Positions 8,638 to 18,388 are shown, counted from the first letter of the stretch. The stretch is DNA of 64,000 nt from an uncultured Gammaproteobacteria bacterium (GCA_902512305.1 CABXIU010000006.1:1-64000), one strand, 5' to 3'. A program made the numbers and translations. Notes: a model not told the origin generated them from the letters alone.

Positions 8638-8714
8638 TGGTGGGCCTACTTGGACTTGAACCAAGGACCAATCGATTATGAGTCGACTGCTCTAACCAGC
8701 TGAGCTATAGGCCC
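8638..8714 (-). tRNA. tRNA-Ile2 (CAU anticodon, lysidine type), CCA encoded
   Basis: The minus strand folds as a 74-nt cloverleaf plus encoded CCA. The acceptor is GGGCCTA/TAGGCCC, the D arm is AGCTCAGCTGGTTAGAGC, the anticodon loop is CTCATAA, and the T loop is GTTCAAGTC. The CAU anticodon could mean Met or Ile2. The GACTCATAATCG anticodon arm resembles E. coli tRNA-Ile2 rather than elongator Met, so it should be modified by TilS (gene at 25455-26624). It lies 10 bp after the rpoD stop on the same strand and may be cut from the rpoD transcript. Confidence 0.85.
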
Positions 8715-8724
8715 GGGTAAAGAG

Positions 8725-10590
8725 CTACTCTAAGAAACTTTGAAGTTTATGAGCGCGAGAAGGGTGACGCAATTTTCGGAGCGCCTTAGCTTCAATTTGA
8801 CGTATTCTTTCACGAGTTACGTCAAACTGTCTTCCTACTTCTTCGAGAGTATGATCCGTGCTCATATCAATACCAAATCGCATTTTTAATACTTTAGCTT
8901 CTCGAGGTGATAAATTTGCTAATAAATCGCCAGTAGTTTCTTTCAAGCTTTCTCGTGTAGTTACCTCAACGGGCGAAGATAATTTTTCATCTTCAATAAA
9001 ATCACCTATTGTAGAATCTTCATCATCGCCAACAGGGTTTTCCATCGATAATGGTTCCTTCGCAATTTTTAGAATCTTGTTGATTTTATATTCTGGTAGC
9101 TCCATTTCAATAGAGAGCTCTTCAGGTGTTGCCTCTCTTCCAAATCGCTGAAGAAGTTGACGTCTAACTCGATTAAGTTTATTAATTGTCTCAATCATAT
9201 GAACTGGAATCCTTATGGTTCTAGCTTGATCAGCTATTGATCTAGTTATTGCTTGGCGAATCCACCAAGTTGCATAAGTTGAAAATTTATAACCTCTACG
9301 ATACTCAAATTTATCAACAGCTTTCATGAGTCCAACATTACCCTCTTGAATAAGGTCTAGGAACTGTAGGCCACGATTTGCATATTTTTTTGCAATTGAA
9401 ATAACGAGTCTTAAATTAGCTTCGATCATTTGACTTTTAGCATTCTTTGCTTTTCTATCTCCTTGTCTTAGTTTTTTATTGATTTCCTTAAGTTCTGTAA
9501 TAGTTAGCTGCATTGCTTCTTGGTTCTCTAAAAGGCTTTTTTGAGAGTAATAAATCTCATCTTTAGATTTTTCTAAAGACTTTAAAGTTTTTTTGTCAAT
9601 ATCTTTACTTTTGAGCCAATCAAAGTTAGTTTCATTTCTTTGAAATAAGTTATAAAACAGTTCAGAAGTCATGCCAGCGTCAAGACAAGCTCTGCGAATT
9701 AAATTTTCCTCTTTTTTAACGATAACAACCCTACTGGAAACAACATCCATCATAGTGCTAACGAGTTTAGGGGCAAGTCTGAGTTCAGAAATGCAGCTGG
9801 CAAATTTTTGTCTAGCTTTCACTGTTTTGGAGTCTAGATAACCATTTTTTTTGGAAGAATTAACATAGGTTTTGTAAGTTTTTTGTATTTTCTCAAAACG
9901 CTCATACACTTCATCTTCATTAGGTCCAGTGTATTCTAGTTCATCAAATTCATCTTCTTCTTCTAATTCGTCAAGATCCTCATCATGTTCCATCGCCTCT
10001 AATTGAGCATGTTTTTCATCAAGTAGAGCTTGTTTTTCAACAATAAGTGCTTGTTTTTCTTCAAATTCTTCTGCATCTCCCTGATAACCAATAACTACAT
10101 CAGTCATTTTACATTTGCCTTCCTCAAGCCTTGTATAGGCCTTGAAGAAGTGATCAGCAATCTCAGGGTAAAGAGAAATAGCTTGCATAATTTCATAGAC
10201 ACCGGCCTCAATTTCCTTAGCAATTCTTACTTCGTCACTTTGCTCTAAAAGCTCTACAACACCCATTTCACGCATATACATTCTGACAGGGTCAGTTGTC
10301 CTGCCAAACTCTGAATCAAGAGCAGCTAGTGCTGCAACTGCTACCTCTGCAGAATTTGCTTCTGCCTTGCCGCCTTGATGCATAACCAGAGTATCTGCAT
10401 CTGGAGCTTCATCAGCAACAACAATATCAAGTTCTTCAAGAATGGTAACAATGGGTTCAACTTGCTCAGGAGTTAATAAATCTTCTGGCAATATATCATT
10501 AATTTCAGAGTAGGTTAGATAGCCCTGCTCTTTTCCAATAACAATAAGACTATTTAGGGCAATTTTATGAGCTTCAGTAGTTGTTTTCAT
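8725..10590 (-). CDS. rpoD: RNA polymerase primary sigma factor (sigma-70)
   Basis: A 621-residue primary sigma factor, close to the E. coli length. Region 1.1 is at the N-terminus. Region 1.2 contains [17 protein letters not shown] very acidic stretch (around residues 200-230) sits in the non-conserved region. Region 2 has the [20 protein letters not shown] core and [20 protein letters not shown]. Region 4.2 ends with the helix-turn-helix [20 protein letters not shown]. All promoter-recognition segments are intact. A TATAAT lies in the short upstream gap. dnaG and rpsU, often upstream, are absent here; prs is the upstream neighbour. Confidence 0.97.
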   Translation of the reverse strand: MKTTTEAHKIALNSLIVIGKEQGYLTYSEINDILPEDLLTPEQVEPIVTILEELDIVVADEAPDADTLVMHQGGKAEANSAEVAVAALAALDSEFGRTTDPVRMYMREMGVVELLEQSDEVRIAKEIEAGVYEIMQAISLYPEIADHFFKAYTRLEEGKCKMTDVVIGYQGDAEEFEEKQALIVEKQALLDEKHAQLEAMEHDEDLDELEEEDEFDELEYTGPNEDEVYERFEKIQKTYKTYVNSSKKNGYLDSKTVKARQKFASCISELRLAPKLVSTMMDVVSSRVVIVKKEENLIRRACLDAGMTSELFYNLFQRNETNFDWLKSKDIDKKTLKSLEKSKDEIYYSQKSLLENQEAMQLTITELKEINKKLRQGDRKAKNAKSQMIEANLRLVISIAKKYANRGLQFLDLIQEGNVGLMKAVDKFEYRRGYKFSTYATWWIRQAITRSIADQARTIRIPVHMIETINKLNRVRRQLLQRFGREATPEELSIEMELPEYKINKILKIAKEPLSMENPVGDDEDSTIGDFIEDEKLSSPVEVTTRESLKETTGDLLANLSPREAKVLKMRFGIDMSTDHTLEEVGRQFDVTRERIRQIEAKALRKLRHPSRAHKLQSFLE

Positions 10591-10618
10591 AGCATTGTTT
10601 TTTAAAAACAGAGGGGGA

Positions 10619-10624
10619 ATTATA
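10619..10624 (-). promoter_or_regulatory. Candidate -10 box for rpoD
   Basis: The minus strand reads GGTATAATT here, 29 bp before the rpoD ATG. No good -35 lies at 16-18 bp, so this is a -10-only call. Confidence 0.35.
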
Positions 10625-10677
10625 CCTAATTCATACCATATTTTTAGTCATTAATTGACTACGCTAAAAGCTTTGAA

Positions 10678-11640
10678 TTAGTTTGATTCAGAAAAAATTT
10701 TACTTATTGATTGTTCTTCACTGATTCTGCGAATAACATCAGCTAGTGTTTTGGCAATAGATAGTTGCCTTATTTTTTTGCATTTGTTAGCATTACCATT
10801 CAATGGAATAGTGTTCGTAATGACTAATTCATCTAACTTTGAATTAGAAATATTATCTATAGCGCCTCCCGAGAGAACTGCATGAGTTGCATAAGCAACC
10901 ACTTTTTTAGCGCCTTTTTCTTTTAAAATTTCAGCCGCTTGGCAAAGTGTTCCAGCAGTATCAACCATATCGTCAATCATAATGCATGTTCTTCCAGAGA
11001 CATCACCAATTACATTCATCACTCTTACCAGGTTTGGTTCTGGACGTCTTTTGTCAATAATAGCAAGATCGGCATCATTAATTCTTTTAGCTGCAGCTCT
11101 TGCTCTTGCAACTCCGCCAACATCAGGTGAAACGACTACTACATCTTTATAGCCACAATCTAATATATCCTGGACTAAGACTGGTTGAGCATAAATATTA
11201 TCTATTGGTATGTTAAAGAAGCCTTGGATTTGATCTGCATGAAGATCCATTGTTAGTATTCGATTAACTCCAGATGTTTCAATCATCTGTGCAACTAGTT
11301 TGGCAGTAATTGGCACTCTAGTAAGGCGAGAGCGTCTGTCTTGTCTTGAATATGCTAGGTAAGGAACTACAGCAGTTATTCTGCCTGCAGAAGATCGTTT
11401 AAGTGCATCAACCATTATCAATAATTCCATTAAAGTCTCTGCGGTTGAAGGTCCACATGTTGGCTGAATGACAAAAACATCACAGCCACGAACATTATCA
11501 AGAATTTCTACTTGGGATTCACCGTCACTAAATTGACCAACAAATGCCTTGCTTAGGCTAATATTAAGATTTGCAATAATTTCGGATGAAAGATCAGGAT
11601 TTGCGTTACCGCTAAAGATTTTAATTCTTTCTAAAGACAT
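10678..11640 (-). CDS. prs: Ribose-phosphate pyrophosphokinase
   Basis: A 320-residue PRPP synthetase, class I. It makes 5-phosphoribosyl-1-diphosphate from ribose 5-phosphate and ATP for nucleotide, NAD, histidine and tryptophan synthesis. Motifs: [23 protein letters not shown], the flexible-loop region SRQDRRSR, the metal-binding [20 protein letters not shown], and the PRPP-binding [12 protein letters not shown]. Two PRPP-using enzymes, nadC and trpD, are encoded within 5 kb. A sigma-70-like promoter is visible upstream. Confidence 0.97.
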   Translation of the reverse strand: MSLERIKIFSGNANPDLSSEIIANLNISLSKAFVGQFSDGESQVEILDNVRGCDVFVIQPTCGPSTAETLMELLIMVDALKRSSAGRITAVVPYLAYSRQDRRSRLTRVPITAKLVAQMIETSGVNRILTMDLHADQIQGFFNIPIDNIYAQPVLVQDILDCGYKDVVVVSPDVGGVARARAAAKRINDADLAIIDKRRPEPNLVRVMNVIGDVSGRTCIMIDDMVDTAGTLCQAAEILKEKGAKKVVAYATHAVLSGGAIDNISNSKLDELVITNTIPLNGNANKCKKIRQLSIAKTLADVIRRISEEQSISKIFSESN

Positions 11641-11670
11641 CTATTCAGATTCTTATTGTTTGAAGCTCTA

Positions 11671-11699
11671 ATTATACTTAGAAATCATACGATTGAAAA
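11671..11699 (-). promoter_or_regulatory. Candidate sigma-70 promoter for prs
   Basis: Minus strand: TTTTCA (11694-11699), 17-bp spacer, consensus TATAAT (11671-11676), about 30 bp before the prs ATG. The -10 is perfect; the -35 matches 4 of 6. Confidence 0.55.
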
Positions 11700-11736
11700 T
11701 AGTAGTTTTTATAGTAAATAAATTTTTTTTATTAAA

Positions 11737-12216
11737 TTAAATCAGTTCTTCAATAAATGGCTTTATATTTTCAGGCTCAGCTGTTGAGCTAAAGCGCTTA
11801 AAAGGAACTCCATTACGATCAATTAAAAACTTAGTAAAATTCCACTTGATGCTGTCATTTAATTTGCCTTTAAGCTCAGATTTAAGATATTTATATACTG
11901 GGTGGGTGTTTGAACCATTTACCTCAATTTTTTCAGACAATGTAAAGGTGATGCCATACTTATCATTACAGAAATTTTCTATTTCTTTAGCCGTTCCTGG
12001 TTCTTGCTTGCCAAACTGATTGCAAGGGAACCCAATAACCTCTAGGCCATCATCTTTATATTCTTGATATAGGCTTTCTAGGCCTTTGTAGTGATAAGTT
12101 AAGCCACAGTTACTAGCTGTATTAACTATGAGTACAACCTTGCCTTTAAGGCTTTTAAATGAAATCTCTTCACCATTAATCTTGTTGAAATTGAATTGAT
12201 ATAAATTCATCGCCAT
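11737..12216 (-). CDS. Glutathione peroxidase (cysteine type)
   Basis: A 159-residue thioredoxin-fold peroxidase of the GPx/BtuE family. The peroxidatic residue is Cys37 in VNTASNCGLT, not selenocysteine. The other conserved blocks are GFPCNQFGKQEPG and IKWNFTKFLIDR, which contains the catalytic Trp/Asn. It reduces H2O2 and lipid hydroperoxides in the cytoplasm, often with thioredoxin as the real donor in bacteria. An AGGA ribosome site lies 7 nt before the ATG at 12216, which favours this start over the Met two codons later. It lies between tRNA-Gln and prs on the same strand. Confidence 0.92.
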   Translation of the reverse strand: MAMNLYQFNFNKINGEEISFKSLKGKVVLIVNTASNCGLTYHYKGLESLYQEYKDDGLEVIGFPCNQFGKQEPGTAKEIENFCNDKYGITFTLSEKIEVNGSNTHPVYKYLKSELKGKLNDSIKWNFTKFLIDRNGVPFKRFSSTAEPENIKPFIEELI

Positions 12217-12317
12217 TCATGTTTCCTAACTGAATACATAAAGATTTTACCCTATAGGCTTATCCATTTCATTTATAGATTGTTGAGAAGAACTTCGAGG
12301 GTATGAGTTCAAAATGT

Positions 12318-12392
12318 TGGCTGGGATGGCAGGATTCGAACCTGCGAATGACGGGATCAAAACCCGTTGCCTTACCACTTGGCGACATCCCA
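12318..12392 (-). tRNA. tRNA-Gln (TTG), CCA encoded
   Basis: The minus strand gives TGGGATG at the 5' end paired with CATCCCA, an anticodon arm ACGGG-TTTTGAT-CCCGT with anticodon TTG, a T arm GCAGG-TTCGAAT-CCTGC, discriminator G and an encoded CCA. The first 21 nt overlap the end of ispE. The order ispE then tRNA-Gln then (here after a peroxidase gene) prs resembles the common gammaproteobacterial arrangement. Confidence 0.95.
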
Positions 12393-13223
12393 ATTGTATA
12401 ACGGCGATTGATTAATTGCTTTTGCGACAAACCCAAGCCATTTTGATGGCAACTCATCCTTTGCAATCAATGCATCATTTTCATTTTCAAATGCAACAAA
12501 AACACACGAGCCACTCCCAGTCATTCTAGCTTGATCAATATGGTTTTCAGTTAAGCTAAGATGCATTAAAGCATCTTTTATCTCACTTTCTAATTCTATT
12601 GCAGCATCCAAGCAGTCGTTATGTGGATTTGAAACCAATGAAAAATCAGTTATTTTCCTTTGTACAGGAGACATTGTCAATGCTTTATGCCTGAATATTT
12701 CTTGAGTTGAGATATGTTTTTTTATGGAGACAACCAAATAGAAATACTCTGGTAAATTTATTGGAGATAGAATTTCCCCAATGCCTTCTGCCCATGAGCT
12801 TCGCCCATCTATAAAAACGGGAACATCTGCTCCAATCTTTTTGCCAATAGAAATCAACTCTTTTTTTTGCAACCCAAGATTCCAAAGCTTGTTTAAAGCA
12901 ATAAGAGTTGTTGCTGCATTGGAGCTTCCACCACCTAGACCTCCTCCTAAAGGAATTTTTTTTGTGACTCCTATGTCGACACCTGAATTTGAAGGCGCTA
13001 ATTTCTGCATCTTGAGAGCACTTTGTATGATTAAGTCTGCATCTGTAGAAATGTCTTCATTGCCATAGATGCGATTGATTTGTCCATCATTCCTTTTATT
13101 AAACTCTATTTCGTCACCATAATCCAAAAGTTGAAAAATTGTTTGCAGATTGTGATAACCATCATTTCCCTTAGAGGTTATATGAAGAAACAAATTTACT
13201 TTGGCGGGCGATAGGTAAGTCAA
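12372..13223 (-). CDS. ispE: 4-diphosphocytidyl-2-C-methyl-D-erythritol kinase
   Basis: A 283-residue GHMP kinase that phosphorylates CDP-methylerythritol in the MEP isoprenoid pathway. It shows SPAKVNLFLHITSKGNDGYHNLQTIFQ at the N-terminus, the ATP loop KKIPLGGGLGGGSSNAATTL near residues 86-105, and the C-terminal MTGSGSCVF. The last six codons and the stop lie inside the tRNA-Gln gene, so the C-terminus DVAKW is set by tRNA sequence. It starts 1 bp after the orn stop, within the pepP-trpD-orn-ispE run. Confidence 0.95.
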   Translation of the reverse strand: MTYLSPAKVNLFLHITSKGNDGYHNLQTIFQLLDYGDEIEFNKRNDGQINRIYGNEDISTDADLIIQSALKMQKLAPSNSGVDIGVTKKIPLGGGLGGGSSNAATTLIALNKLWNLGLQKKELISIGKKIGADVPVFIDGRSSWAEGIGEILSPINLPEYFYLVVSIKKHISTQEIFRHKALTMSPVQRKITDFSLVSNPHNDCLDAAIELESEIKDALMHLSLTENHIDQARMTGSGSCVFVAFENENDALIAKDELPSKWLGFVAKAINQSPLYNWDVAKW

Positions 13224-13224
13224 T

Positions 13225-13767
13225 TTAAGCTTTAATGAAATGCTCTCTGTAGTATTTTAGTTCGTCGATAGAGTCGTAAATATCGGACAAAGCCAAATGT
13301 CTTGAATTTTTAAAGGAGCTAGAGATAATGTCTGGCTTCCAGCGCACTGCTAATTCTTTTAAAGTGGAAACATCAATATGTCGATAATGGAAAAATTTTT
13401 CAAGGTTTGGCATATAGTTTGACAAGAATCTTCTGTCCTGGCATATTGAATTGCCACACATCGGTGATACTCCTGAATCGACATGTTTAGAAAGAAATTC
13501 AAGAGTTTGAGACTCTGCTTTAGTAACAGTAATTTTGCTTTCCATGACTCTTTTGACTAGGCCAGAGCGATTATGTTGGCTTGTATTCCATTCATCCATT
13601 CCGTCAATAAGCTCTTTGCTTTGATGTATCGCCAGCGAGGGGCCTTCTTCAATGACATTTAAGTTAGCATCTGTAACAACTGTTGCTATCTCAATGATAA
13701 CATCAGTCTCAGGAATTAAACCTGTCATTTCAAGGTCAATCCAAATCAGATTCGTTTTTCTATTCAT
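13225..13767 (-). CDS. orn: Oligoribonuclease
   Basis: A 180-residue DEDDh 3'-5' exonuclease that degrades di- to pentanucleotides and pGpG to mononucleotides. Catalytic residues are visible: Asp and Glu in [11 protein letters not shown] (start of the protein), Asp in [12 protein letters not shown], and the late HLALSDI segment with His and Asp. Length matches the family. It lies 3 bp after trpD and 1 bp before ispE on the same strand, so it is translated from a shared message. Confidence 0.96.
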   Translation of the reverse strand: MNRKTNLIWIDLEMTGLIPETDVIIEIATVVTDANLNVIEEGPSLAIHQSKELIDGMDEWNTSQHNRSGLVKRVMESKITVTKAESQTLEFLSKHVDSGVSPMCGNSICQDRRFLSNYMPNLEKFFHYRHIDVSTLKELAVRWKPDIISSSFKNSRHLALSDIYDSIDELKYYREHFIKA

Positions 13768-13770
13768 TGC

Positions 13771-14787
13771 TTAGTTGTTGCTTGCTAAAATATAGGCATC
13801 AAGTTTATCTTGCGCACTTCCATCTGATAATACTTGACAAGCTTTTTGAATACCATCGTCTAAAGAGTCAGCAAGGCCACTCACATAAATTGCTGCTCCA
13901 GAATTCAATGCAATGATGTCTCTAGGAGCACCAGTATTTCCGGAAAAAGCATCTCGAATCATTGCGAGAGACTCGTCAGCATTTTCAGCTTTAAGCGTAT
14001 TTAAGTCTCCCTTAATGAGCCCAAAATCATTTGGATGAACAGTGTATATTGAAATATTATTATCCTTAAGTTCAGCTACATATGTTTCTTTGGCGATTGA
14101 GAATTCGTCTAGCCCATCTTCAGAATGAACCACCATTACATGCCTTGAACCCAAGCTTTTAAGTACGTTAGCAATAGGTTCAACGAGGTCTTTGTCGTAC
14201 ACCCCCATCACTTGATTTGGTGCTTTTGCTGGGTTGGTTAAGGGCCCAAGAACATTAAAAATAGTCCTCACTGCTAACTCTTTACGAGGTCCGATAGCAT
14301 GTTTCATAGCGCTATGATGAGCCGGTGCAAACATAAATCCAACTCCAATGTCTTCAATACACTGACTGATTTTTTCTGGATCTAAATTAAGATTAATGCC
14401 AGCAGCTTCAAGAACATCTGCACTGCCTGATTTTGATGATATGGAGCGGTTACCATGTTTTGCAACCTTGCCTCCCGCGGCTGCAACAACAAATGCAGAG
14501 GCAGTTGAGATATTAAATAATCCTAAGCCATCTCCTCCCGTACCGCAGGTATCGACTAAGTGATCCTCGCTTTTTAATTCTACTGAAATAGCAAGAGAAC
14601 GCATCACTCTAGCACTAGCAGTAATTTCTTCAATCGTTTCACCTTTCATCGATAAGCCGATCAAAAACGCACCAATTTGAGCATCCGTTGTTTGTCCAGT
14701 CATAATGCTATTCATAACATCATGCATTTCACTTTCATTTAGATTCTGTCTTGAAATGACTGCTTTGATAGCTTCGTTAATATTCAT
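13771..14787 (-). CDS. trpD: Anthranilate phosphoribosyltransferase
   Basis: A 338-residue enzyme joining anthranilate and PRPP in tryptophan synthesis. It has the PRPP/Mg motif LVDTCGTGGDG, FNISTASAFVVAAAGGKVAKHGNRSIS, FMFAPAHHSAMKHA, RTIFNVLGPLTNPA and the VVHSEDGLDE block. Only trpD is here; trpC and trpG, normally adjacent, are not in the window, so the trp genes appear split. It sits between pepP (8 bp) and orn (3 bp). Confidence 0.96.
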   Translation of the reverse strand: MNINEAIKAVISRQNLNESEMHDVMNSIMTGQTTDAQIGAFLIGLSMKGETIEEITASARVMRSLAISVELKSEDHLVDTCGTGGDGLGLFNISTASAFVVAAAGGKVAKHGNRSISSKSGSADVLEAAGINLNLDPEKISQCIEDIGVGFMFAPAHHSAMKHAIGPRKELAVRTIFNVLGPLTNPAKAPNQVMGVYDKDLVEPIANVLKSLGSRHVMVVHSEDGLDEFSIAKETYVAELKDNNISIYTVHPNDFGLIKGDLNTLKAENADESLAMIRDAFSGNTGAPRDIIALNSGAAIYVSGLADSLDDGIQKACQVLSDGSAQDKLDAYILASNN

Positions 14788-14795
14788 AGTTCGAG

Positions 14796-16040
14796 TTAAC
14801 TCATTAAATTTTCAATTGCATCAATATCCTTAACAGCTTTTTCAGATAGGATATGATTTCCTGACTCAGTAACTAAAACATCATCTTCGATTCTAATTCC
14901 TATGCCCCAGTACTTAGACTCAATTTTATCATCCTTACGTATATAAATGCCAGGCTCAACCGTTGTAACCATTCCGCTTTTAAACTCACGGAAATTATCA
15001 TCAATTAACTTACTGCCAACATCGTGAACATCTAGTCCAAGCCAGTGTCCAGTGTTATGCATATAAAATTTAGTTAGCTCGCCATGTGAGCCCATGATTC
15101 CTAATTTTATAAGACCATTTTTTATTATTTCACATGCAATTTCATGCGGCCTATTTGAACTAGCTCCAGGCTTTATAGAGGCAATTGCTGATTTTTGAGC
15201 CTCTAGAACAATATTATAAATCTCTCTTTGAGCTACATTGAATTTGCCATTAATTGGAAACGTTCTTGTAATATCTGACGCATAGCCATTTATTTCACAT
15301 CCCGCATCTATCAGAATAAGATCACCATCTTTAAGCTCTTTATTGTTTTCAGTGTAATGCAAAACACATGCATTTTCTCCACTAGCAACTATAGGTGGAT
15401 ATGCATGTTCAGAGTTTTCATTTCTAAACATGGAGTCGAAACCTGAAGCAATGTTATGCTCATAAAGCCCAGGTCGGGAAGACTTCATTGCGTTTAAATG
15501 CGCTTTTGCTGCCAAGTCGGCAGCCTCTTGCATGCTTTGAATTTCATTTTTATCTTTGATTAGGCGCATTTCTGAAATGTGTGGATTCAAAGGTTGCAAG
15601 ACACTCTCATATAGGGAATCAATCTTATGGTTATGAGCATTGGTGCTAGAATTATCTTTCCAGACACTATTTCCTGGGGCGTCAAAATAAACAATAGAGT
15701 CTTTTTTTATTAGAGAGTCAATATTTTCAAAAAAAACATCAATATCAAAGGCTTTGTCAACTAATAGGGTTTTCGGGGCAAGATCTACACCCAGCCTCAC
15801 TCCATTCCATATCTCTTTTGTTTGGTCTTTCGGCCTTAAATACATGGTGTAGTTATTCTTGCTGAATACTGCAATTGCATCAGGCTCCTCAAAGCCAGTA
15901 AGATACCAAAAGTTACTATCTGGTCGAAAGGGGTAGCTTACATCACTGTTTCGTTTTTGTTCACTATTGGTTGATACAATCACTACAGCGTCTTCTGGTA
16001 ATCTGCTTAGCAACTCCTGTCTTCTTTTTTGATGTATCAT
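14796..16040 (-). CDS. pepP: Xaa-Pro aminopeptidase
   Basis: A metallopeptidase removing N-terminal residues before proline. The start is placed at the ATG at 16040, giving 414 residues beginning MIHQKRRQELLSRLPEDAV, because this matches the usual N-terminus and avoids running into the divergent rsmE. An upstream in-frame ATG at 16118 would add 26 unlike residues. The creatinase-fold metal ligands are present: Asp in LILIDAGCEINGYASDITR, His in MHNTGHWLGLDVHD, Glu in TVEPGIYI and Glu in IRIEDDVLV. It is the first gene of the pepP-trpD-orn-ispE run. Confidence 0.92.
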   Translation of the reverse strand: MIHQKRRQELLSRLPEDAVVIVSTNSEQKRNSDVSYPFRPDSNFWYLTGFEEPDAIAVFSKNNYTMYLRPKDQTKEIWNGVRLGVDLAPKTLLVDKAFDIDVFFENIDSLIKKDSIVYFDAPGNSVWKDNSSTNAHNHKIDSLYESVLQPLNPHISEMRLIKDKNEIQSMQEAADLAAKAHLNAMKSSRPGLYEHNIASGFDSMFRNENSEHAYPPIVASGENACVLHYTENNKELKDGDLILIDAGCEINGYASDITRTFPINGKFNVAQREIYNIVLEAQKSAIASIKPGASSNRPHEIACEIIKNGLIKLGIMGSHGELTKFYMHNTGHWLGLDVHDVGSKLIDDNFREFKSGMVTTVEPGIYIRKDDKIESKYWGIGIRIEDDVLVTESGNHILSEKAVKDIDAIENLMS

Positions 16041-16087
16041 TTTATTAGGTGTATTAATTCTTAGATAAATAACCCAAGAAAGATACC

Positions 16088-16804
16088 ATGAAAACGATTC
16101 GACTTTATCAAAATACACCTTTTGCTGAAGGTATGAATACTCAGCTTGATAAGGAAAATAGTCACCATTTAAATAAAGTTTTGCGTTTTCCTGTTGGAAA
16201 GAATATCACTGTATTTAATGGCGATGGCTTCGACTATATTGCAGAGGTTGAGAATGCAAAACAAACGACGAACCTAAAAATAATTTCTAAGAAAGCTAAT
16301 AACACTGAATCAAAATTGGATTTAACGCTTGCTCAGGGAATTGCGAAAGGCGAAAAAATGGATTTCTTGATACAAAAAGCTGTCGAATTAGGGGTGACAA
16401 GAATCATTCCAATGAAATTAGAGAGGTGCGTAGTAAGGCTCAGTGAGGAGAAGATACAAAAAAAGATTGACCACTGGCAAAAAATAGCAAATCATGCTTG
16501 TGAACAATCAGGACGTTCAGTTATAGTTAATGTGTCCTATCCAACTTCTCTTGATGAGTTATTAAAAGAGTCTGGACATAATGGTTTTGTTTTACATCAT
16601 CGAGCAATCGATGGCTTAACTCAGGCCACAAAATCCTCAAAAGCAACCCTTCTAATTGGTCCAGAAGGCGGTCTATCTGAAAAAGAAATTACTGACTCTG
16701 AAAATGCTGGGTATCAGTCACTTCTTCTGGGCAAGAGGGTTCTAAGAACTGAAACAGCTTCACTAGCTGCTATTGCTAATATGCAGTTATTATGGGGCAG
16801 CTAA
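16088..16804 (+). CDS. rsmE: 16S rRNA (uracil1498-N3)-methyltransferase
   Basis: A 238-residue SPOUT methyltransferase. Typical segments: HHLNKVLRFPVGKNITVFNGDG in the N-terminal PUA-like domain, ALAQGIAKGEKMD-type sequence (LAQGIAKGEKMDFLIQKAVELGV), ERCVVRL, ACEQSGRS, and the knot region LLIGPEGGLSEKEI ending with LGKRVLRTETASLAAI. It methylates U1498 of 16S rRNA. It is divergent from pepP with a 47-bp gap and convergent with proC. Confidence 0.95.
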   Translation: MKTIRLYQNTPFAEGMNTQLDKENSHHLNKVLRFPVGKNITVFNGDGFDYIAEVENAKQTTNLKIISKKANNTESKLDLTLAQGIAKGEKMDFLIQKAVELGVTRIIPMKLERCVVRLSEEKIQKKIDHWQKIANHACEQSGRSVIVNVSYPTSLDELLKESGHNGFVLHHRAIDGLTQATKSSKATLLIGPEGGLSEKEITDSENAGYQSLLLGKRVLRTETASLAAIANMQLLWGS

Positions 16805-16822
16805 AAACAAGCACATAAAAAA

Positions 16823-17653
16823 TTAATCAATATCCCCGAGCTCTTTGCTGAGTTCTCTAGCTCTGTCGTAAGCTGCTCTAGTGGCGGCCGCAACTATTCC
16901 CTCAAAATTCTGATCTTGAAAGGCTTCGATTGCAGCTTGAGTGGTGCCTTTTAGTGAGGTCACTTCTGCTCTAAGGGTTTTTGGATCTTTCCCAGAGTTA
17001 GTCGCCATTATGCTTGCACCAAGACTTGTTTGAATACTCAAAGATTCAGCAGTTTTTTCATCTAACCCCAAGGACATAGCAGCTTGTTTCATAGATTGCA
17101 TGAGGAGAAAAAAATACGCAGGCCCACTGCCTGATATAGCTGTTATCGCATCTATAAGATTCTCTTCATTTACCCAAAAGCACTCTCCTACCGAAGACAA
17201 TAATAAGTTCGCTGATTTTTTTTGTTCTTTAGTAACAAGTTCATTTGCATAAAGTCCAGTAACACCTGATTGGAATAGTGCTGGTGTGTTCGGCATTGCT
17301 CTAACTAGTGAAAAATTTCCTCCAAGCCAGCGGTTAATATCTTTACTCTTAATACCAGCTACAATTGAAACAAAAAGCTGACTGGGATTTACCTTATTTT
17401 TAAGTTCATGGCAAACCGCTGAAAGAACTTGAGGTTTAACAGCAAAGACAACCACATCACTATGCATTAATAGTGACAAATTGTCCGAATATGTTGATAC
17501 ACCAAGCTCAGATTTTCGTTTGTCTAAAAGCTCAGTGTTAGGGTCACTGACATTAATATTATTTGCATCAAAGCCATCATCTATTAGACCCTTTATAAGT
17601 GCATAGGCCATGTTTCCAGACCCAATAAAACCAATGACTGTTTTGTTTTCCAT
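16823..17653 (-). CDS. proC: Pyrroline-5-carboxylate reductase
   Basis: A 276-residue enzyme, the last step of proline synthesis. It shows the dinucleotide-binding IGFIGSGNMAYALIKGLI, VFAVKPQVL, VRAMPNTPALFQSGVTGLY, AISGSGPAYFFLLMQSM and EVTSLKGTTQAAIEAF. The partner proA is also in this window (60138-61397), far away, so the pathway is dispersed. It faces rsmE tail to tail and is divergent from gph. Confidence 0.96.
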   Translation of the reverse strand: MENKTVIGFIGSGNMAYALIKGLIDDGFDANNINVSDPNTELLDKRKSELGVSTYSDNLSLLMHSDVVVFAVKPQVLSAVCHELKNKVNPSQLFVSIVAGIKSKDINRWLGGNFSLVRAMPNTPALFQSGVTGLYANELVTKEQKKSANLLLSSVGECFWVNEENLIDAITAISGSGPAYFFLLMQSMKQAAMSLGLDEKTAESLSIQTSLGASIMATNSGKDPKTLRAEVTSLKGTTQAAIEAFQDQNFEGIVAAATRAAYDRARELSKELGDID

Positions 17654-17719
17654 ATAAAATATCTGAGTAATAAATCCTTAATTCAATTCTACCAAACTTG
17701 GAATAAACATTGAACATTA

Positions 17720-18388
17720 ATGAAAATATTTAAACCAAAACTAGTAATGATTGACGTTGATGGAACTCTTGTTGATAGCGTCCCTGACTTAGCATATTGC
17801 GTTGATCAAATGATGATAAAGCTTGATAGGCCAGAAATAGGTGTTGAAAGAGTCAGGCATTGGGTTGGAAATGGCGTTCCAAGGCTGGTTGAAAGGGCTC
17901 TTATTGGGCAGTTGGATGGATCACCTACTAAAGAAGAATTCGATAAGGCATATCCAATTTTTTTAGATCTATATTCTGAAAATTCGTCAGTACGATCACA
18001 TTTATATGAAGGCGTTAAAGAGGGGTTGGATTATTTAAAGTCTAAGAACTATTTGATGGGTTGCGTCACTAACAAGGCCGAGCAGTTTACACTCCCACTG
18101 TTAAAGTCTTTAGGTGTTTTTGATTACTTCAAGATTGTTATCTCTGGTGATACTCTAGACAAGAAAAAACCAGACCCGCTTCCCCTTATTCATGGTGCTA
18201 GCTTTTGTAATGTAAATCCAAAAGAGTGTTTAATGTTAGGAGATTCAGTGAGTGATGTTAAGGCGGCGAGAGCTGCCGGGTTTGATATTGTCTGTATGTC
18301 TTATGGATATAACCATGGCAACAATATTGCAGATGAAAATCCTGACTTGGTAATCGACTCGATGAAACAGTTACGAGAATTCCTATAG
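17720..18388 (+). CDS. gph: Phosphoglycolate phosphatase (HAD family)
   Basis: A 222-residue HAD phosphatase. Motif I is MIDVDGTLVDSVPDL, with nucleophile Asp and acid Asp. Motif II is CVTNKAEQF, and motif III with the acidic end is KKKPDPLPLI...LMLGDSVSDVKAARAAG. It removes phosphate from 2-phosphoglycolate, a by-product of DNA 3'-end repair and oxygenation chemistry. Its TAG shares one base with the GTG of bioA, so the genes are coupled. Related HAD phosphatases are hard to separate, but length and motif spacing fit Gph. Confidence 0.85.
   Translation: MKIFKPKLVMIDVDGTLVDSVPDLAYCVDQMMIKLDRPEIGVERVRHWVGNGVPRLVERALIGQLDGSPTKEEFDKAYPIFLDLYSENSSVRSHLYEGVKEGLDYLKSKNYLMGCVTNKAEQFTLPLLKSLGVFDYFKIVISGDTLDKKKPDPLPLIHGASFCNVNPKECLMLGDSVSDVKAARAAGFDIVCMSYGYNHGNNIADENPDLVIDSMKQLREFL

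Noticed and set aside
12269..12466. A 65-residue minus-strand frame over tRNA-Gln
   Set aside because: It crosses the tRNA and the end of ispE in another frame and has no family features.
14796..16118. pepP starting at 16118
   Set aside because: The extra 26 residues do not resemble PepP and would run through the divergent rsmE start. The ATG at 16040 gives the usual N-terminus.
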